This document shows, piece after piece, positions 61,090 through 64,000 of a stretch of DNA of 64,000 nt. The stretch comes from Winogradskyella alexanderae (lineage in GTDB: Bacteria; Bacteroidota; Bacteroidia; Flavobacteriales; Flavobacteriaceae). A model generated the notes under the pieces. That model saw nothing but the letters and a program-made list of their open reading frames with translations. It had not been told where the DNA came from and did no database searches. The DNA lies in contig NZ_JAIUJR010000004.1 of the NCBI RefSeq assembly GCF_020166335.1, forward strand, positions 186,001-250,000. The letters run 5' to 3'. The stretch's first letter is position 1, and the number at the start of each line of letters is the position of its first letter. The position numbers and the translations under genes are program-made.

Positions 61090-64000
61090 ATGAAAAACGC
61101 CTCGAACAAATATCTTATTTCTGCATTACTTATTGGAATAGCATTCCATGGTACGTCTATATTTTTCACTTTAGAAACCACTTATGACGCCCTTATTCAT
61201 CTGTTTTTTGCAGAACACTATTCCAACAATTGGTTTGAGCCTTGGAACTATAAATGGTATACAGGATTTACTGTAATGAGTTATCCGCCATTGGTGCATC
61301 AATCCATTGGCGCACTGTCCTTTATTGGAGGCTTAAAATTTGGCTTATTCACTGTAGCTCTTATTGCTATTGTCTTATTTATAACTGGTGTCTATAGGTT
61401 TTCGCTATTAATGACATCTAATAGGACTGTTGCAGGCTACGCTTCAATACTTGCTGTTTTTTCATCGTCGTTCGTAGAAACATTGCATATTTTTGGACAA
61501 CTTCCAAGTATTATTGGTATTTCGGTATTAATGCATGCCTTACCAGAAATATATCTGTGGCTTAAAACTGGGAAGAAACGCTATTTAGCTACTTCGCTTT
61601 CTCTTATTGCAGTAACAGTGACCTCACACCATGTGACACCTATCTTTGGAATGGTATTTTTTATTTTTCCACTTATTGGTATGGTCATAATGGACGATGC
61701 GAGAGAACGGGTAAAATCTATCGAGGCTGTTACTCTTAATGTTTTTATTAATAGTTTTTTTAAGCTTTTTAAACGCATTATCAGTTTTGGATTACTCTCC
61801 TTAGTCACTATAATAGGTTGCATATTACCTTATTGGATCAATTCTAAAAACAACCCAATTACCCAAGTCCCAATACCACATGGTTCACGTGATAATTTTC
61901 TTGAAATAACCTCATCTGGCTTGGTATTTTTTCTTATTCCTTGGGGTATGTTATTAATACTCCTTCCCTATATTTTCTATAGATATTACAGCAAACGGTA
62001 TCTATTTTTTGGGTTATCGATCACCATCTTGTTTGTGCTTGGCACAGGTGGTACAACACCAATACCTAGGCTTGTCTTGGGTGAAACAGCGTTCAATATT
62101 TTAACATTAGATCGTTTTACGCTTTGGGCGTCTATCATGTCCTTGCCTCTTTTTGGCGAGTTTGCATATCGATTTGTTGAAGGTGATTTAAAGACATTGA
62201 TACAAGAACGATTTGGTGGTGTATATCACAAATTAGCTGGTGGAATATTAGCTGGTCTGTTTATTTTCATGACCATATTTACGATGAGTCTTGGTTATTT
62301 CAGACCATCGCAACCGCAAAAAATTAAGATGCAGCCCATCGTAAATTTCCTTAATCAAGACCAGCACGATCAATGGCGTTATATGACCTTAGGTTTTGGG
62401 GACCAAATGGCTTGGCTTTCTGCACAAACAAAAGCCATGTCGGTAGATGGCAATTACCATTCTGCAAGACGATTACCAGAACTTACCACACGTCCTATAG
62501 AACGCTTGGAGAATTCTAAATTTAAAGGTGTTGAAGGTATTGGATCACTACAACAGTTTTTAACTACACCCGAGAAATACAATCTTAAATATATTTTCTC
62601 TAATGATAAGTTCTACGATCCCATTTTATATTTCTGCGGTTGGCAACGGCTAAGGCAGTTAGAAAACGGCATTATGGTTTGGGAAAAACTCAATGTACCA
62701 CCAGTATCGTCTATTTTACCAAAAGAAGATGTGGCCATCTGGCAAAAACTACTTTGGGGTGCGGTACCCTTTTTAACGGTTTTAATCGCCTTTATACTAA
62801 ATGTCCAATTCTTATTGGTACATGCTTTGAAGACACGATATTCTGCACCGCCAGTATATATGAACTTTAAAAATAGCTACACCAAATTTTCAAAAGATGC
62901 ATTCAGAATTACACATGTGTGGTCCTATATATTAGCCGTAATTGTATTCTACGGCATTTACACTATTTACATTAAAAATGAAGCCCACCACTCACCAGAA
63001 AACACCGTATTGGCCTATTACGATGCATTGGATTTTAAAGAATATGAGACGGCATATAGTCTTATAAACCCAGAAAGCGACTTGTCTATTGCGCAATATA
63101 TGCTCGAGATTTCTGTTACTGATGGCTTATTGAGTTCCTATGCAAAACTCGATGCCATTAAAACCGAAACCTTAAGTAAAACAGATAGTCTTGCAAGCCT
63201 AAAAGTCGTTACCGATTGGATTACGCCTCTTGAAAAAATAAGTAAGACGTACTACAAAAAACTCGTTAAGATTAAGCGCAAATGGTACCTACAACCAGAA
63301 GACATTAATTTAGATTTACCACCAGATCAACTCTATTCCAGTAACCAAATTAAGTACTTTAACCAAGGGCGAAGACGCATCACAACTGAGCAAACCTACC
63401 ATGAAGATATTTTAAAACAACCTGTTTTAGAAATATTAGATGCAAAATTGGTGAAATATAAAATGAGTTATGCCATAGTTGGTGAAGTTCAAAATATAGA
63501 TAATGTACCTGCCGATGTGTTACTCAAGGGCACACTTTACAATGATAACAATGAAGCCCTTGCTAGTTACAATGCAAAGGATGTGGTTAAACACAAATTA
63601 ATGCCTAAAGAGGTTTCATCCTTCAGAATTAACTTTGAAGGTATCGCCTGGTCAAAAACAAAAGACTCCATACCTTCAACCTTTAATCCGGATGAATTTA
63701 CACCAGTTGAGCTAGAAGAACAACCCACCAAATTTAATTTGCAGGTTGCCGGTAATGTCTCAGGTTCTGATTTATTCAAAAACACAAGTGTCTCTATCAA
63801 TTCACTCAAGGACCAGAATCTTTATGGTAATTTGGTTAATACAGGTACTGAAGAAGTGACTATTCCACAGTTACTAATTTCATATTATGATGAAAATAAA
63901 AAACTAAAATGGGTAGATCATCTATTTTTAGAAGAAGGTATAAGACAGCAACGAAAGCAAAACTTTAGGTATGAAATAATAGATGACAGCCCGGCAATTC
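61090..64000 (+). CDS. GT-C-like integral membrane glycosyltransferase (PTPS-related type), 3' end beyond the window
   Basis: An open reading frame from the ATG at 61090 with no stop before the window end (970 codons visible). The N-terminal ~420 residues contain about ten hydrophobic helices; the first extracytoplasmic loop has TTYDALIHLFFAEHYSNNW then WYTGFTVMSYPPLVHQ, the Asp-containing pattern of 6-pyruvoyl-tetrahydropterin-synthase-related GT-C membrane proteins. Two further helices lie at ~555-575 and ~615-635, and a long soluble region to the window end has NTF2-like (AYYDALDFKEYETAYSLINPESD) and beta-sandwich character. It probably uses a polyprenyl-phosphate sugar, which the divergent REC-GT2 protein may provide. 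Confidence 0.75.
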   Translation, partial: MKNASNKYLISALLIGIAFHGTSIFFTLETTYDALIHLFFAEHYSNNWFEPWNYKWYTGFTVMSYPPLVHQSIGALSFIGGLKFGLFTVALIAIVLFITGVYRFSLLMTSNRTVAGYASILAVFSSSFVETLHIFGQLPSIIGISVLMHALPEIYLWLKTGKKRYLATSLSLIAVTVTSHHVTPIFGMVFFIFPLIGMVIMDDARERVKSIEAVTLNVFINSFFKLFKRIISFGLLSLVTIIGCILPYWINSKNNPITQVPIPHGSRDNFLEITSSGLVFFLIPWGMLLILLPYIFYRYYSKRYLFFGLSITILFVLGTGGTTPIPRLVLGETAFNILTLDRFTLWASIMSLPLFGEFAYRFVEGDLKTLIQERFGGVYHKLAGGILAGLFIFMTIFTMSLGYFRPSQPQKIKMQPIVNFLNQDQHDQWRYMTLGFGDQMAWLSAQTKAMSVDGNYHSARRLPELTTRPIERLENSKFKGVEGIGSLQQFLTTPEKYNLKYIFSNDKFYDPILYFCGWQRLRQLENGIMVWEKLNVPPVSSILPKEDVAIWQKLLWGAVPFLTVLIAFILNVQFLLVHALKTRYSAPPVYMNFKNSYTKFSKDAFRITHVWSYILAVIVFYGIYTIYIKNEAHHSPENTVLAYYDALDFKEYETAYSLINPESDLSIAQYMLEISVTDGLLSSYAKLDAIKTETLSKTDSLASLKVVTDWITPLEKISKTYYKKLVKIKRKWYLQPEDINLDLPPDQLYSSNQIKYFNQGRRRITTEQTYHEDILKQPVLEILDAKLVKYKMSYAIVGEVQNIDNVPADVLLKGTLYNDNNEALASYNAKDVVKHKLMPKEVSSFRINFEGIAWSKTKDSIPSTFNPDEFTPVELEEQPTKFNLQVAGNVSGSDLFKNTSVSINSLKDQNLYGNLVNTGTEEVTIPQLLISYYDENKKLKWVDHLFLEEGIRQQRKQNFRYEIIDDSPAI

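Overview
The window reads as a chromosome segment from a marine member of the Flavobacteriaceae (Bacteroidota). Supporting signs are the AT-rich sequence, promoters of the Bacteroidota type (TTG/TTTG, 17-19 bases, TAnnTTTG), a SusC/SusD outer-membrane pair, C-terminal type IX secretion (T9SS) sorting domains, a mevalonate-type isoprenoid cluster, and a SusC/D-linked alpha-glucan locus built as in marine flavobacteria. Genus cannot be settled from the sequence alone. No insertion sequence, prophage or CRISPR array was seen.

Layout. (1) 0-4.8 kb, minus strand: an RMD1/DUF155 protein, a small acidic protein, and a polyamine operon (arginine decarboxylase, agmatinase, deoxyhypusine-synthase-like enzyme) behind a good promoter and a ~250-base leader rich in inverted repeats. 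(2) 4.9-11.6 kb, minus strand: an RsuA/RluB-type pseudouridine synthase homologue lacking the catalytic Asp, a nitrilase, a UbiA prenyltransferase, a mevalonate-kinase-like GHMP kinase, diphosphomevalonate decarboxylase, a decayed DUF1697 gene and an HI0933-type flavoprotein. (3) 11.6-21.5 kb: a secreted propeller-like protein, a giant phosphoesterase/outer-membrane barrel fusion, SelO, an HD-domain protein fused to a Pycsar-effector-type membrane domain, and a GAF protein.

(4) 21.6-49 kb is an alpha-glucan utilisation locus. On the minus strand lie GH97, two GH13, GH31, an esterase, another GH13, GH65 phosphorylase, beta-phosphoglucomutase and a sugar transporter, followed by a LacI regulator. 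On the plus strand lie SusC, SusD with an inserted starch-binding-like domain, a SusE-like lipoprotein, a T9SS-exported GH13 amylase and, unexpectedly, a GH53 endo-galactanase. The proposed flow is: exported amylase cuts the polymer, SusCDE binds and imports maltooligosaccharides, periplasmic glucosidases trim them, the transporter brings maltose inside, GH65 phosphorolyses it and beta-PGM makes glucose-6-phosphate. A perfect 18-bp LacI-type palindrome sits upstream of susC. An identical 17-mer lies in the leaders of both the susC operon and the opposing catabolic operon.

(5) 49-57.5 kb: a DUF4174 protein, tRNA-Leu(UAG), an M20 dipeptidase, a T9SS M28 aminopeptidase, a BlaI/BlaR1-type pair with its operators and an unusual BlaR1 C-terminus, a DUF4407 protein and a SnoaL/DUF4440-like lipoprotein. 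(6) 57.5-64 kb: a STAS protein, a 47-residue membrane protein, mannose-6-phosphate isomerase, a short GT2-like protein, a response-regulator/GT2 fusion, and divergently a GT-C-like membrane protein that runs off the window end. The last group looks like a signal-controlled polyprenyl-phosphate-sugar glycosylation system and is the least conventional part of the window.
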